Below are positions 1-5,344 of a stretch of DNA of 5,543 bases, piece after piece. The translations under genes were made by a program, and so were the position numbers. Source of the stretch: an uncultured Bacteroidota bacterium (GTDB lineage: Bacteria; Bacteroidota; Bacteroidia; Chitinophagales; Chitinophagaceae); contig CAILMA010000717.1 in assembly GCA_903835145.1 (NCBI GenBank), forward strand, positions 1-5,543, given 5' to 3'. Within the stretch, counting starts at the first letter, position 1, and every line of letters starts with the position of its first letter. The notes beneath the pieces are model-generated. The model saw nothing but the letters and a program-made list of their open reading frames with translations, was not told the DNA's origin and did not search any database.

Positions 1-711
1 ATAGTTTATATTGATGAAATAGATAAAATAGGCCGCAAAAGCGATAACCCAAGTATAACCCGCGATGTGAGCGGTGAGGGTGTGCAACAAGCCATGCTTA
101 AATTACTGGAGGGATCGGAAGTACTGGTGCCACCACAGGGCGGCCGCAAGCACCCCGAGCAGAAAATGATAAAGGTGAATACAACCAATATCCTGTTTAT
201 ATGCGGTGGTGCATTTGAAGGTATAGATAAAATGATTGCCCGCAGGGTACAAACTGCTTCCATAGGTTACAATGCCATTAAGGCATCGAAAAATGTGGAC
301 CGTGCGAACCTGCTGCAGTATGTAAATGCTCAGGACCTTCGCACATTCGGTTTAATACCTGAATTGCTGGGCAGGTTACCGATAGTAACTTACCTGAACC
401 CACTGGATAGCGACTCGCTGAAAAGGATACTCACGGAGCCTAAAAACGCACTCATAAAGCAATATACCCGCCTCTTTGAGGTAGATGGTATAAAGCTGAA
501 TGTAGAAGACGGTGCACTTGACTACATGGTAGAGAAAGCAATACAATACAAACTTGGTGGTCGTGGCCTCCGTGCTATCTGCGAAATGATACTTACCGAT
601 GCTATGTTTGATATGCCTTCTGAGGCGCACGACGGGCATTTTAACCTGACGGTAGAATATGCACGCCAGATAGTAGAGCATGCCAAGCTGGAGCAACTGA
701 AAGCAGCATAG
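1..711 (+). CDS. clpX: ATP-dependent Clp protease ATP-binding subunit ClpX, C-terminal part (5' end outside window)
   Basis: ClpX is the AAA+ unfoldase that feeds tagged substrates to ClpP in the cytoplasm. The frame is open from base 1, so the GTG at 67 is an internal Val and not a start. The 236 visible residues begin inside Walker B (IVYIDEID, D5/E6). They continue with [13 protein letters not shown] (pore-2 loop region), the RKH loop (R49-K50-H51 in GGRKHP), sensor 1 ([10 protein letters not shown], 63-72), the ClpP-contact loop as IGY (88-90), the arginine finger in GRLP (R125), [10 protein letters not shown], and sensor 2 in GGRGLR (R188). The zinc-binding N-domain and Walker A lie off the left edge. 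E. coli ClpX has IGF in the contact loop; from memory a Tyr there is common in Bacteroidota, so I do not treat it as a defect. The gene ends in TAG and is followed by a strong terminator. Any upstream partner such as clpP cannot be seen. Confidence 0.97.
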   Translation: MVYIDEIDKIGRKSDNPSITRDVSGEGVQQAMLKLLEGSEVLVPPQGGRKHPEQKMIKVNTTNILFICGGAFEGIDKMIARRVQTASIGYNAIKASKNVDRANLLQYVNAQDLRTFGLIPELLGRLPIVTYLNPLDSDSLKRILTEPKNALIKQYTRLFEVDGIKLNVEDGALDYMVEKAIQYKLGGRGLRAICEMILTDAMFDMPSEAHDGHFNLTVEYARQIVEHAKLEQLKAA

Positions 712-731
712 TAACAATAATGAATATAATT

Positions 732-768
732 AAAATGAGCCGGGCAATGTGTCCCGGCTCATTTTTTT
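732..768 (+). terminator. Rho-independent terminator after clpX
   Basis: A perfect 10-bp stem (ATGAGCCGGG at 735-744 with CCCGGCTCAT at 753-762) encloses an 8-nt loop. It is extended by A-T pairs from AAA at 732-734 and followed by a run of seven T (762-768). The A-run before the stem means it could also work on the minus strand, but no minus-strand gene ends here. It separates clpX from the next gene. Confidence 0.92.
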
Positions 769-819
769 CCCATACTCCACTCCACCGCTATCTGTAAAAA
801 TGTTAAATTCCGAAAGGTA

Positions 820-850
820 TTGCTGTCATTAACATTGCAATTCTATTTTG
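820..850 (+). promoter_or_regulatory. Possible Bacteroidota-type promoter for the barrel gene
   Basis: TTG at 820-822 and TATTTTG at 844-850 are 21 nt apart. They resemble the Bacteroidota -33 (TTTG) and -7 (TAnnTTTG) elements, although the -7 box is one base short of consensus. Transcription would start near 856, leaving about 25 nt of leader before the ATG at 881. No Shine-Dalgarno is visible, which is usual for the phylum. Confidence 0.35.
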
Positions 851-880
851 CGGTAACTTCGTAGATATAAATTTCTGATT

Positions 881-1504
881 ATGAAACGGATTTTCTGTTT
901 GGTGTTGCTTTGTGCATTTTTTGTAAGCGCAACAGCACAGGATGTTTACACCAGCTCCGGCAGCAAAACCGGATACAGAAAGAAAACCCCCAAGAAGGGC
1001 TATGACCCCGATAAGCTTATTATTGGCGGTGGCATAAATCTTGGTTACTCCGGCGACTATGCCAATTTTGAGATTTCGCCAAAAGTCGGGTATAAATTTA
1101 ATAAAGTTCTCTCAGCCGGCGTGGGCCTTGGTTACCAGTATTATAAGTCACCATTCGACCCAGACTATTACCCAGGCAAGTATATACACGATAATATTGT
1201 TTATCCAGCACTTTGGGCAAAGGCTAATATATGGGGTCCATTTTTTGCTGCTACTGATTTTGAATATGATATCATTAGCGAGAAGGGATATAACGTTAAT
1301 TACGACACCTATGGTAATCCTTATTTGGTAAACGATAAAATTACCGTGAGTGCGCCCCGCCTGCTTGTTGGTCCCGGATACAAATATCAGGTAGGAGGAA
1401 GAGTGAATTTAACATTTGAAATCATGTATGATGTGCTGCAACAGCAATACAGCCCTTACTATCAGCAACTTGTTTACCGTGCCGGTATCTACGTAGGTTT
1501 GTAA
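881..1504 (+). CDS. Small outer-membrane beta-barrel protein, function unknown
   Basis: This is a 207-residue secreted protein. Residues 1-19 form a clear signal peptide (MKRIFCLVLLCAFFVSATA, cleavage before Q20). A short polar, Lys-rich linker follows (about 21-45, with GYRKKTPKKGYDP). The rest reads as alternating hydrophobic/polar strands rich in Tyr and Gly: LIIGGGINLGYS, EISPKVGYKF, LSAGVGLGYQYY, YPALWAKANI, FFAATDFEYDI, APRLLVGPGYKY, VNLTFEIMYDVL and LVYRAGIYVGL. That is about eight strands, the size of an OmpA-like or OMP_b-brl barrel. The protein ends in GL and not in the usual terminal aromatic residue, though Tyr lies close to the end. The ATG at 881 is chosen because the signal peptide starts there directly. 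The gene stands alone between two terminators. No substrate or partner can be inferred; pore, adhesin-like or structural roles remain open. Confidence 0.82.
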   Translation: MKRIFCLVLLCAFFVSATAQDVYTSSGSKTGYRKKTPKKGYDPDKLIIGGGINLGYSGDYANFEISPKVGYKFNKVLSAGVGLGYQYYKSPFDPDYYPGKYIHDNIVYPALWAKANIWGPFFAATDFEYDIISEKGYNVNYDTYGNPYLVNDKITVSAPRLLVGPGYKYQVGGRVNLTFEIMYDVLQQQYSPYYQQLVYRAGIYVGL

Positions 1505-1527
1505 AAAATTGATAAAAGATAAGGTTT

Positions 1528-1555
1528 AAAGCTGCCCTCCTGGGTAGCTTTTTTT
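1528..1555 (+). terminator. Rho-independent terminator after the barrel gene
   Basis: The stem AAAGCTGCCC (1528-1537) pairs with GGGTAGCTTT (1542-1551) through ten pairs, one of them G-T, around a 4-nt TCCT loop. It runs into a T tract at 1549-1555. It lies 24 bases after the stop of the barrel gene and marks that gene as a single unit. Confidence 0.88.
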
Positions 1556-1682
1556 AAATAACTTGCGGTTTATAATTGTTGGGCTTTGGCTATCAGGATT
1601 CGCCGTAGCAAACCCGATAAAAATAAATGTTTCCTCATTTTCACGTCATAATTTCATCAAATCGCTGGCAGCTACAAAACAG

Positions 1683-1690
1683 TATTTTTG
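1683..1690 (+). promoter_or_regulatory. TAnnTTTG -7 box of the DUF1311 gene
   Basis: TATTTTTG matches the Bacteroidota -7 consensus TAnnTTTG exactly. I see no good TTTG at the expected -33 distance. Transcription would start near 1696, about 15 nt before the ATG at 1711. This argues against translation from the upstream in-frame ATG at 1627, which would lie upstream of the transcript start. Confidence 0.5.
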
Positions 1691-1710
1691 TGCTTTCAAA
1701 TAGCTCAGAA

Positions 1711-2136
1711 ATGAACAAAAAATGTGCGCTGTTATTTGTTATTTTCTTCTTGCATTTTCATTTGGCATCGGGGCAAACAACACAAGCCGATAGAATTGAA
1801 AAAGCGAGGAAAAAATGTCTTGACAGCAGCGAGAACCAAACCACTGGTGGCATGTGCGGATGCAATTTTGCAGCTTTAGAGCAATGGGATAAGCTACTTA
1901 ATAAAGATTATAAACTTCTGCTTACTAAGCTCGCTCCTGAAGCAAGAACGGCGTTAATAGTCGCACAACGGGAATGGCTTAAATTTCAGGAATCTGAGTT
2001 GGATTTTATTTATAGCCATTACGGCAAAATGGACGGAACAATGTGGCAAATAGTCATTGCCGATAAGAAGATGGAATTGACGAAGAAACGGGTTTTAACT
2101 CTGGAGGAATACATCGAAGATCTTGAAGCAGACTGA
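1711..2136 (+). CDS. Secreted DUF1311 (lysozyme-inhibitor LprI-like) protein
   Basis: The protein has 141 residues. Residues 1-22 form a signal peptide (K3-K4, then a hydrophobic core LLFVIFFLHFHLA, ending ASGQ). The mature part follows the DUF1311/LprI pattern: ARKKCLDS (C36), MCGC (C49, C51), a helix with LEQWDKLLNKDYKLLLTKL (57-74), then LIVAQREWLKFQ (82-93), which is the family's QxxWLxxR/F signature, and a final charged helix (about 118-138). Some proteobacterial members inhibit host or competitor lysozyme in the periplasm; that role is not shown for this one. The family's later cysteine pair, after the W motif, is absent, leaving three cysteines in the mature protein. The frame is open back to an ATG at 1627, but 1711 is preferred because the signal peptide starts there and a -7 box lies at 1683-1690. 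No terminator is seen after the stop. Confidence 0.8.
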   Translation: MNKKCALLFVIFFLHFHLASGQTTQADRIEKARKKCLDSSENQTTGGMCGCNFAALEQWDKLLNKDYKLLLTKLAPEARTALIVAQREWLKFQESELDFIYSHYGKMDGTMWQIVIADKKMELTKKRVLTLEEYIEDLEAD

Positions 2137-2138
2137 GG

Positions 2139-2230
2139 CGCGTTAAAGTTGCAATCATTACCAAGAGGGGAGATTGCTCAATACCGCCGGAGTTCCCTGG
2201 AGCTATGAAATAGCGGGCTACCTCGTGAAA
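2139..2230 (+). pseudogene. Possible relic of a TonB_C domain (frameshifted fragment)
   Basis: In the frame of base 2139 the DNA reads an open stretch ending in PPEFPGAMK (2184-2210) and then TAG. EFPGG-x-K-A-L-x-x-YL is the hallmark opening of the Bacteroidota TonB_C domain and occurs intact in the gene at 4896 (residues 56-68). Just after the stop, another frame reads AGYLVKL (2214-2233). The distance from EFPG to YL here is 17 nt against 21 nt in the intact gene. Adding back 4 nt restores both frame and spacing, giving EFPGAMK-x-(L/I/V)-AGYLVK. The later motifs (KYP, GRVVV, MPxWxP) are not recognisable. This could be a decayed remnant or a chance match in a short intergenic region. Confidence 0.3.
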
Positions 2231-2274
2231 TTGTCCATAACAATACTTATTTTTACCCTAAATTCTAAGACAAA

Positions 2275-2282
2275 TATATTTG
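2275..2282 (+). promoter_or_regulatory. TAnnTTTG -7 box of the epimerase gene
   Basis: TATATTTG matches the Bacteroidota -7 consensus exactly. A T run at 2250-2254 sits about where the -33 element should be, but it is TTTT and not TTTG. Transcription would start near 2288, leaving about 60 nt of A/T-rich leader before the ATG at 2351 and no Shine-Dalgarno. Confidence 0.5.
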
Positions 2283-2350
2283 ACAATAGCAGTGCAGACC
2301 ACCGAGGAAACGTGCGATTGGGTTATTGAAAAATATAAACTATACTATTC

Positions 2351-3334
2351 ATGGCTGTATTTCATACTAAGGATATTTCCCGCGATTGCTTTTTGATTAC
2401 TGGTGGTGCTGGTTTTATAGGCTCGCATATTGTTGCTTATTTACTGGCCAATGGTGCTGGAAAGGTGAGGGTGTTAGATGACCTGTCAACGGGCAGCATA
2501 GCAAACGTGAACTTGTTTGCACAATACCCACAGTATGAATTTATAAAAGGGGATATTAGGGATACCGAGGTTTGTGCTGCGGCCTGTGAGGGCGTCGACT
2601 ATGTTTCGCACCAGGCAGCATTGGGCTCAGTGCCCCGCTCCATTAAAGACCCGGTTACCAGCAACAATGTGAATATAGGGGGGTTTACGAACATGATAAC
2701 GGCTGCGAAAAATGCCAGCGTAAAATCGTTTGTATATGCCTCGTCTTCTTCGGTTTACGGTGATGAACCTAACCTGCCAAAGGTGGAACGCCGCACAGGT
2801 AACTTGCTTTCGCCTTATGCCGTTACAAAAATGACCAATGAGCTTTATGCAGGCGTTTTTCACAAGCTTTACAAACTGAACGTGATAGGCCTGAGGTATT
2901 TTAATGTTTTTGGTCCGCGCCAGGACCCCAATGGCCCCTATGCGGCGGTTATTCCACTTTTTGTAAGCGGAATAATGGCCAATGAGCAAGTTTACATTAA
3001 TGGCGACGGCGCACAGACCCGCGATTTTACTTATGTAGAAAATGCTGTTCAAGCCAATGTGCGTGGAATGCTTAACACAAAGCCTGAGGCGTTTGGAGAG
3101 GCATATAATGTAGCGGTAGGTGCAAATTTTTCAGTCCTATTTTTATACAATGCCATACGCGACTTGCTTAAACTGGAGCACGATCCGACTTTCAGAGAGC
3201 CACGGGCTGGAGACATACACGATAGCCTTGCCGACATAACCAAGGCTGCGACTTTGTTAGGGTATCAACCTACCCGCAAGTTTCAGGATGGCCTGGCGCT
3301 TACGGTTGACTACTTTAAATCGATGCATAAATAA
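2351..3334 (+). CDS. wbpP: UDP-N-acetylglucosamine 4-epimerase, WbpP/TviC type (extended SDR)
   Basis: This cytoplasmic NAD-dependent epimerase is expected to interconvert UDP-GlcNAc and UDP-GalNAc, or the matching uronic acids, for surface polysaccharide synthesis. The 327 residues show the Rossmann motif GGAGFIG (18-24), VLDDLSTG (41-48), GDIRD (67-71), HQAALGSVPRSIKDP (87-101), SSSSVYGD (131-138), the YAVTK active site (Y156, K160), LRYFNVFGPRQDPNG (181-195), YINGDGAQTRDF (215-226) and DSLADITKAA (291-300). The blocks HQAALGSVPRSI, LRYFNVFG-RQDPNG and HSLAD/DSLAD are diagnostic of the WbpP subgroup and not of ordinary GalE. S132-S133-S134 align with the WbpP serine cluster 142-144. S292 aligns with WbpP S306, the small residue that leaves room for an N-acetyl group. 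Length is close to WbpP (about 341). The gene has its own promoter and no glycan-synthesis neighbours. The symbol is a family label; substrate specificity is inferred. Confidence 0.88.
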   Translation: MAVFHTKDISRDCFLITGGAGFIGSHIVAYLLANGAGKVRVLDDLSTGSIANVNLFAQYPQYEFIKGDIRDTEVCAAACEGVDYVSHQAALGSVPRSIKDPVTSNNVNIGGFTNMITAAKNASVKSFVYASSSSVYGDEPNLPKVERRTGNLLSPYAVTKMTNELYAGVFHKLYKLNVIGLRYFNVFGPRQDPNGPYAAVIPLFVSGIMANEQVYINGDGAQTRDFTYVENAVQANVRGMLNTKPEAFGEAYNVAVGANFSVLFLYNAIRDLLKLEHDPTFREPRAGDIHDSLADITKAATLLGYQPTRKFQDGLALTVDYFKSMHK

Positions 3335-3340
3335 CACGGC

Positions 3341-4243
3341 CTAAATCAAGGAAGCAAACCAGTACCTGTACTTTCCGAATTTTACTTCGTAGCCGGTGTT
3401 GAAATAGGCTGCAACATTGTCTTTCATGGGGCCGGGTACAAACAGGTGAGCCTGGCCTATGCGGCAATAGATAATTTTTTTGTCGTCCTTGCCCCCTGTA
3501 AACATTATCTCGCCAGAACTGTCAATATGTTGCAGTGTTGTCTCGGACACACTAACTGAGTTAAGCAATTGCAATTTGTAATTTCGCAGGCTATAGGTAC
3601 CCTGCACCAGGTAAGAATTACTCGCTACCGTATTGAAGTTTATGTTGCCGGTAGCGGAGTCTATTTCCGGGTTGGGTACGTCCTCGAAGTCTTGAATAGG
3701 GTACACTTTTAGCCCATCGCTTTTCATCAGCCACAGTGCAAACGTCTGAGCATTGGAGGTAGCGCCAGTAGACTCCGAAAAAATATCGGGCACATGGTCG
3801 CCATTCCAATCTTTGAGCTGTAGCCCAGATCGGCCATTGGTGCAATGAAATCCGGTATCCTGAAATATCTTTTGCCAGTTGCCATGCTTCCTCACATAAA
3901 CATACATACCTGCATTTTCGTCGTCATAAAATAGTATACAATGAAACTGTGTAGGGCTAAACAGATGCCCGGCCATAACCTCGTAGGGCGGATAGGTGTC
4001 GGGCCCCCAGTATTTTGAAAAAGCATCATCAACGGTATCAAAAACGGTATCCCGTTTGTGTCGGCTCAAATACCCAAACAAATTCCGGCGATGCGCATAG
4101 GGGTCAGGTTCCGGCGGAATTACTTCTGCCATTTGTTGTGAATCAGGTGAGCGCTTTAAGGGCTGCTGCGGAGCTGTAGCTACCCGTTGGTTGTTGCAAG
4201 CAATAACCCCCACCAAACAAAGGAAAACAAAGAAGAATCTCAT
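3341..4243 (-). CDS. Predicted lipoprotein of unknown function with a DxNGDxxPD loop
   Basis: The protein has 300 residues and starts with a lipoprotein signal (MRFFFVFLCLVGVIAC, lipobox VIAC, lipidated C16). The mature end NNQRVATAPQQP is a flexible, Pro/Gln-rich tether up to about residue 48 and lacks an acidic surface-export signature. After it comes a globular region with repeated beta-like segments: FHCILFYDD, GMYVYVRKHGNWQKIF, GRSGLQLKDWNGDHVPDI, FALWLMKSDGLKVYPI, GTYSLRNYKLQLLNSV and IIYCRIGQAHLFVPG. D145-x-N147-G-D149-x-x-x-D153 resembles the calcium-binding loop of FG-GAP/VCBS-like repeats, here as one copy. I do not recognise the family. The start at 4243 is preferred over an in-frame ATG at 4393 because the signal peptide begins there; the longer form would bury it and overlap the divergent gene. 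Its stop lies 6 bp from the epimerase stop. Confidence 0.8.
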   Translation of the reverse strand: MRFFFVFLCLVGVIACNNQRVATAPQQPLKRSPDSQQMAEVIPPEPDPYAHRRNLFGYLSRHKRDTVFDTVDDAFSKYWGPDTYPPYEVMAGHLFSPTQFHCILFYDDENAGMYVYVRKHGNWQKIFQDTGFHCTNGRSGLQLKDWNGDHVPDIFSESTGATSNAQTFALWLMKSDGLKVYPIQDFEDVPNPEIDSATGNINFNTVASNSYLVQGTYSLRNYKLQLLNSVSVSETTLQHIDSSGEIMFTGGKDDKKIIYCRIGQAHLFVPGPMKDNVAAYFNTGYEVKFGKYRYWFASLI

Positions 4244-4258
4244 AGCCAGTAAATAATA

Positions 4259-4266
4259 CAAAGCTA
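4259..4266 (-). promoter_or_regulatory. TAnnTTTG -7 box for the lipoprotein gene
   Basis: Read on the minus strand, bases 4266 to 4259 give TAGCTTTG, an exact match to the Bacteroidota -7 consensus. It lies 15 bases upstream of the ATG at 4243, so the leader would be only about 10 nt. No TTTG is seen at -33. It supports the 4243 start over the longer open frame. Confidence 0.4.
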
Positions 4267-4339
4267 CGGCATACATAGCTGCCAGTCCGGATAGATATAT
4301 CGGTAATGGGCAACATTTTTTCGCGCGGCAGTTCTTTGT

Positions 4340-4347
4340 TAACTTAG
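4340..4347 (+). promoter_or_regulatory. Near-consensus -7 box for the DUF1801 gene
   Basis: TAACTTAG matches seven of eight positions of TAnnTTTG. A T run at 4316-4321 sits near the expected -33 position. Transcription would begin near 4354, about 17 nt before the GTG at 4371. It is divergent from the lipoprotein promoter across a 127-bp gap. Confidence 0.35.
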
Positions 4348-4370
4348 CTGCGATATGCAAAACAGGTAGT

Positions 4371-4748
4371 GTGGCAACCATCAGCGACATCAATGAGTTT
4401 TTGCAGCCTTACGATGGAGCTATAGCCCGGCGTGCCCTACAGCTGCGCGCAGTTGTCCGTGCTGTATTGCCGGGTATAACTGAGCAGATAGATACAGCAG
4501 CTAAAATGATAGGCTACTGCTATGGCCAGAAGTACAGTCAGTTAATATGCGTTATCATCCCTTCAAAAAAAGGACTCAAACTTGGTTTTAACCGCGGCAC
4601 TGCCCTACCCGACCCTCACCAGATGCTAGAAGGAAAGGGGAAAATATCCCGGTACTTGGAGATAGAGACAGAAGAACAAATAAACTCTGAGGCAGTTGAT
4701 GCCTTGCTTAAAGCCGCGCTGAGCCTTTATGAAGAGGTGGGTAAGTAA
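4371..4748 (+). CDS. DUF1801 domain protein
   Basis: This is a 125-residue cytoplasmic protein with no signal peptide or membrane segment. It follows the DUF1801 (YdhG-like) layout: an N-terminal helical part (ISDINEFLQPYDG, then helix 18-33), LPGITEQIDTAAKMIGYCYGQKY (33-55), the strand pair LICVIIPSKKGLKLGFNRG (58-76), ALPDPHQMLEGKGKISRYLEI (78-98) and a C-terminal helix (about 102-123). The LGFxxGxxLxDPxxxLxGxGKxxRxL signature is clear. The molecular function of the family is not established; it has a frataxin/CyaY-like fold. GTG at 4371 is the only plausible start: no in-frame ATG lies nearby upstream, and the ATG at 4355 is in another frame and stops after four codons. The gene appears to be a single unit. 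The 147 bases after it show no convincing terminator, only two copies of ATAGACAG (4773-4780 and 4802-4809). Confidence 0.83.
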   Translation: MATISDINEFLQPYDGAIARRALQLRAVVRAVLPGITEQIDTAAKMIGYCYGQKYSQLICVIIPSKKGLKLGFNRGTALPDPHQMLEGKGKISRYLEIETEEQINSEAVDALLKAALSLYEEVGK

Positions 4749-4895
4749 AATGCCGCCGGAAGGGATGGTTAAATAGACAGTTGCGCTAAAATTAAAAACC
4801 GATAGACAGCCAAGATTGGACACAATTTTTACGTCTATAAGAGTGGCGAAACTCCGTATATCTCCGCACCATTTTTACCTTAAATCAGAAAAGAT

Positions 4896-5342
4896 ATGAT
4901 TCATCTTTCAGGCACCATTCGTATGGTGGCAAGGGTTGTTTTTGCCTTAATTTTCTTTTTAATAGCCCATGGGGAAGTAACTGCGCAAAAGAAAAACAAG
5001 CGCATAGTGCAGTCCGCTGCAGCTCCAAAACCGGAGATAATACATTGGAATGAAAAAGCCGAATTTCCCGGTGGTGCAAAAGCGCTTGAAGCTTACCTGG
5101 ATACAGCACTTAAATATCCGCCAGCCGCTACAGAGAATGGGGTAATGGGGAGGGTAGTAGTCAAATTTTTTATCGATGAAAAGGGCAAACCGGTTGATGC
5201 GAAGATAATGCGGGGAATAGGTGCCGGCTGCGAGGAAGCAGCTCTAAACGTGATAGCACAAATGCCGCAATGGAAACCGGCCAGGCATGACGGCAAGCCA
5301 CTGAAATCGCTAATGATTTTGCCCATCAAATTCAAGCAATAG
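4896..5342 (+). CDS. Secreted TonB C-terminal-domain protein (energy transducer TonB-like, no membrane anchor)
   Basis: The protein has 148 residues. Residues 1-30 form a signal peptide (core VVFALIFFLIAHG, cleavage VTA before Q31), then a short basic linker (QKKNKRIVQSAAAPKP). A complete TonB_C domain fills 52-148: AEFPGGAKALEAYL (55-68), LKYPPAATENGVMGRVVVKFFID (72-94), GKPVDAKIMRGIGAGCEEAAL (97-117), MPQWKPARHDGKPL (123-136) and LPIKF (142-146). Classic TonB keeps an N-terminal membrane helix and a Pro-rich spacer to reach ExbBD. Here the helix looks cleavable and the spacer is very short, so energy coupling in the usual way is doubtful; a soluble periplasmic role is more likely. The ATG at 4896 follows an A-rich stretch typical of the phylum; an in-frame ATG at 4923 would give an equally good 21-residue signal. 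The next gene starts 2 bp after its stop, so the two are probably co-transcribed. Confidence 0.85.
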   Translation: MIHLSGTIRMVARVVFALIFFLIAHGEVTAQKKNKRIVQSAAAPKPEIIHWNEKAEFPGGAKALEAYLDTALKYPPAATENGVMGRVVVKFFIDEKGKPVDAKIMRGIGAGCEEAALNVIAQMPQWKPARHDGKPLKSLMILPIKFKQ

Positions 5343-5344
5343 CA

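Noticed and set aside
67..711. Separate 214-residue gene starting at GTG 67
   Set aside because: The ClpX frame is open from base 1 and already carries Walker B before position 67, so this is an internal codon of a gene cut by the window edge.
376..717. Minus-strand open frame inside clpX
   Set aside because: Antisense shadow of a highly conserved coding region, with no recognisable protein features.
1041..1331. Plus-strand open frame inside the barrel gene
   Set aside because: Out-of-frame shadow; the overlapping frame has a signal peptide and a coherent strand pattern.
1581..1615. Imperfect hairpin (GGGCTTTGGCTA with TAGCAAACCC) before the DUF1311 gene
   Set aside because: Two bulges, a long loop and no T tract; not convincing as a terminator or riboswitch.
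1627..1710. 28-residue N-terminal extension of the DUF1311 protein
   Set aside because: It would place a signal peptide in the middle of the protein, and the exact TAnnTTTG box at 1683-1690 lies inside it.
2151..2177. Inverted repeat GCAATC / GATTGC after the DUF1311 gene
   Set aside because: Only six pairs around a 15-nt loop with no T tract, so it was not called a terminator.
2627..3052. Minus-strand open frame inside the epimerase gene
   Set aside because: Antisense to the conserved SDR motifs; composition is implausible and no start context is visible.
4244..4393. 50-residue N-terminal extension of the minus-strand lipoprotein
   Set aside because: It buries the lipoprotein signal, overlaps the start of the divergent gene and contains the likely promoter.
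4773..4809. Direct repeat ATAGACAG, two copies 29 bp apart
   Set aside because: Only eight bases and two copies in an A/T-rich gap; could easily be chance and has no link to a known element.
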